Assembly: GCA_964600665.1 (NCBI GenBank)
Contig: CAZRKC010000062.1
Coordinates: 1 to 5,399, forward strand
DNA: 5,399 bases
Direction: 5' to 3'
Origin: CAZRKC01 sp964600665
Lineage (GTDB): Bacteria; Bacillota; SLNR01
Positions 4,934 through 5,399 of the stretch are shown piece after piece. The position numbers and the translations under genes were made by a program. The first letter of the stretch is position 1, and every line of letters starts with the position of its first letter. The notes beneath the pieces were generated by a model, which saw only the letters and a program-made list of their open reading frames with translations, was not told the origin of the DNA and made no database searches.

Positions 4934-5289
4934 TTGCCGATTGATACTTTTGTGCCATTTATGAGTAGATAATACTCATTTGTAAAGTTTTCTACAAAAG
5001 AAAATAAAAGGATGGTTTTTATACCAGCGTTACCCATTTCTGCAATAATGTTCTTAACTTGTTCATTTTTGCTATCAACAACAATTATTTCGCTTTCTTT
5101 CGAAATAATTGTTCCAACAACATAATAATCGTTTGTTCCCGTAACATTATAGACATCAAAATTTCCATCCTTATTGAATTTATGTGATATTTTTTTCACA
5201 GAAAACAAGCTAGGTATTTTGTATCCCTTTGTAGATTTCGGAACTATAAAATGACCACCTGAACTACTGCCTTTTGAATAGATTACCAT
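4930..5289 (-). CDS. Unidentified protein, probably exported or membrane-anchored; N-terminus uncertain
   Basis: The ATG frame gives 119 residues. It starts MVIYSKGSSSGGHFIVPKST, is rich in alternating beta-like segments (YYVVGTIISKESEIIVVDSK, IIAEMGNAGIKTILLFSF, YYLLINGTKVSIGK) and has no obvious catalytic motif. In-frame codons upstream of the ATG also look coding (YYQTGEVDDVIQGNSSS) back to a TAA near 5346. Another frame from the window edge encodes a hydrophobic segment, LLLIFLFTPLYGLNPL, like a signal peptide or anchor. One missing base at about 5343 would join them into a single exported protein that starts off the window. No ribosome binding site supports the ATG at 5289. Position just upstream of the RHS junction suggests an accessory or immunity protein of an older module, but I do not recognise the family. 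Confidence 0.5.
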   Translation of the reverse strand: MVIYSKGSSSGGHFIVPKSTKGYKIPSLFSVKKISHKFNKDGNFDVYNVTGTNDYYVVGTIISKESEIIVVDSKNEQVKNIIAEMGNAGIKTILLFSFVENFTNEYYLLINGTKVSIGK

Positions 5290-5399
5290 GCTTGAGCTGT
5301 TTCCTTGAATAACATCATCAACTTCACCGGTTTGGTAATATCTAAAGGATTAAGTCCGTATAATGGTGTAAAAAGAAAGATCAATAATAAAGAGCCAAA
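5290..5399 (-). other. Likely N-terminal coding sequence of the preceding entry, in two frames
   Basis: The frame entering from the right edge reads FGSLLLIFLFTPLYGLNPLD and ends in a stop at 5285-5283. The frame of the 5289 gene is open from about 5343 and reads RYYQTGEVDDVIQGNSSS into its ATG. The hydrophobic run followed by a polar serine-rich stretch fits a signal sequence or single anchor followed by the mature protein. The break needs one deleted base near 5343, either a true frameshift or a sequence error. Confidence 0.4.

Noticed and set aside
1..5399. Insertion sequence, transposase, tRNA, CRISPR array or attachment site
   Set aside because: I found no transposase or integrase frame, no paired terminal inverted repeats, no tRNA-like cloverleaf and no regularly spaced short repeats. 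The repeats present are gene duplications.

Overview
Every supported gene in this window lies on the minus strand, so the biological order runs from 5399 down to 1. The content is a polymorphic-toxin 'graveyard'. It holds two displaced C-terminal ends of RHS/YD-repeat proteins, four complete or partial small membrane proteins that look like one immunity-protein family, and several decayed coding scraps between them. The RHS core has the form usual in Bacillota, probably Clostridia (NPYRYRSYRYD, NSRYYDPETGRF, NMFAYCNNNP). Purine-rich GGAGG ribosome binding sites and a low-GC background with GC-richer RHS core patches agree with that. The taxonomic call is an inference from style, not from a marker gene.

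Layout in reading order. At 5289-4930 is an unidentified protein, probably a secreted or anchored protein whose N-terminus continues off the window in another frame. At 4933-3640 is RHS remnant 1: the end of the YD-repeat core plus a glycine-rich C-terminal domain, broken by two 1-base deletions and one in-frame TAA. At 3646-3563 is a short relic resembling the tail of an immunity protein. At 3503-3024 is membrane protein A1. At 3023-2806 is a frameshifted relic. At 2747-2277 is membrane protein B1. At 2218-1302 is RHS remnant 2, an intact reading frame but an orphan whose core starts abruptly at about 2218. At 1301-965 is a gap with no intact gene. At 964-518 is membrane protein A2. At 525-313 is another relic. 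At 299-1 is membrane protein B2, cut by the window edge.

The two halves repeat the same order: RHS C-terminus, then A, then B. Offsets between equivalent features are 2398 (RHS core), 2539 (A starts) and 2448 (B starts), so the window looks like two tandem cassettes about 2.4-2.5 kb apart. B1 and B2 are nearly identical in DNA over their shared 3' part, whereas A1 and A2 have diverged.

Working model (inference): in Gram-positive bacteria, exported RHS/WapA-type proteins carry a variable C-terminal toxin, and the gene directly downstream encodes the cognate immunity protein. Recombination in the conserved core adds new toxin ends and leaves old toxin-immunity pairs behind as orphans. Here the displaced toxins share a glycine-rich domain that I cannot match to any known nuclease, deaminase or protease family. 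The associated proteins are all predicted two-helix membrane proteins with a shared C-terminal soluble domain. This suggests that the toxin acts at the membrane and that each toxin end is followed by two related immunity genes. This toxin domain plus the A/B membrane family is the best candidate here for an undescribed system.
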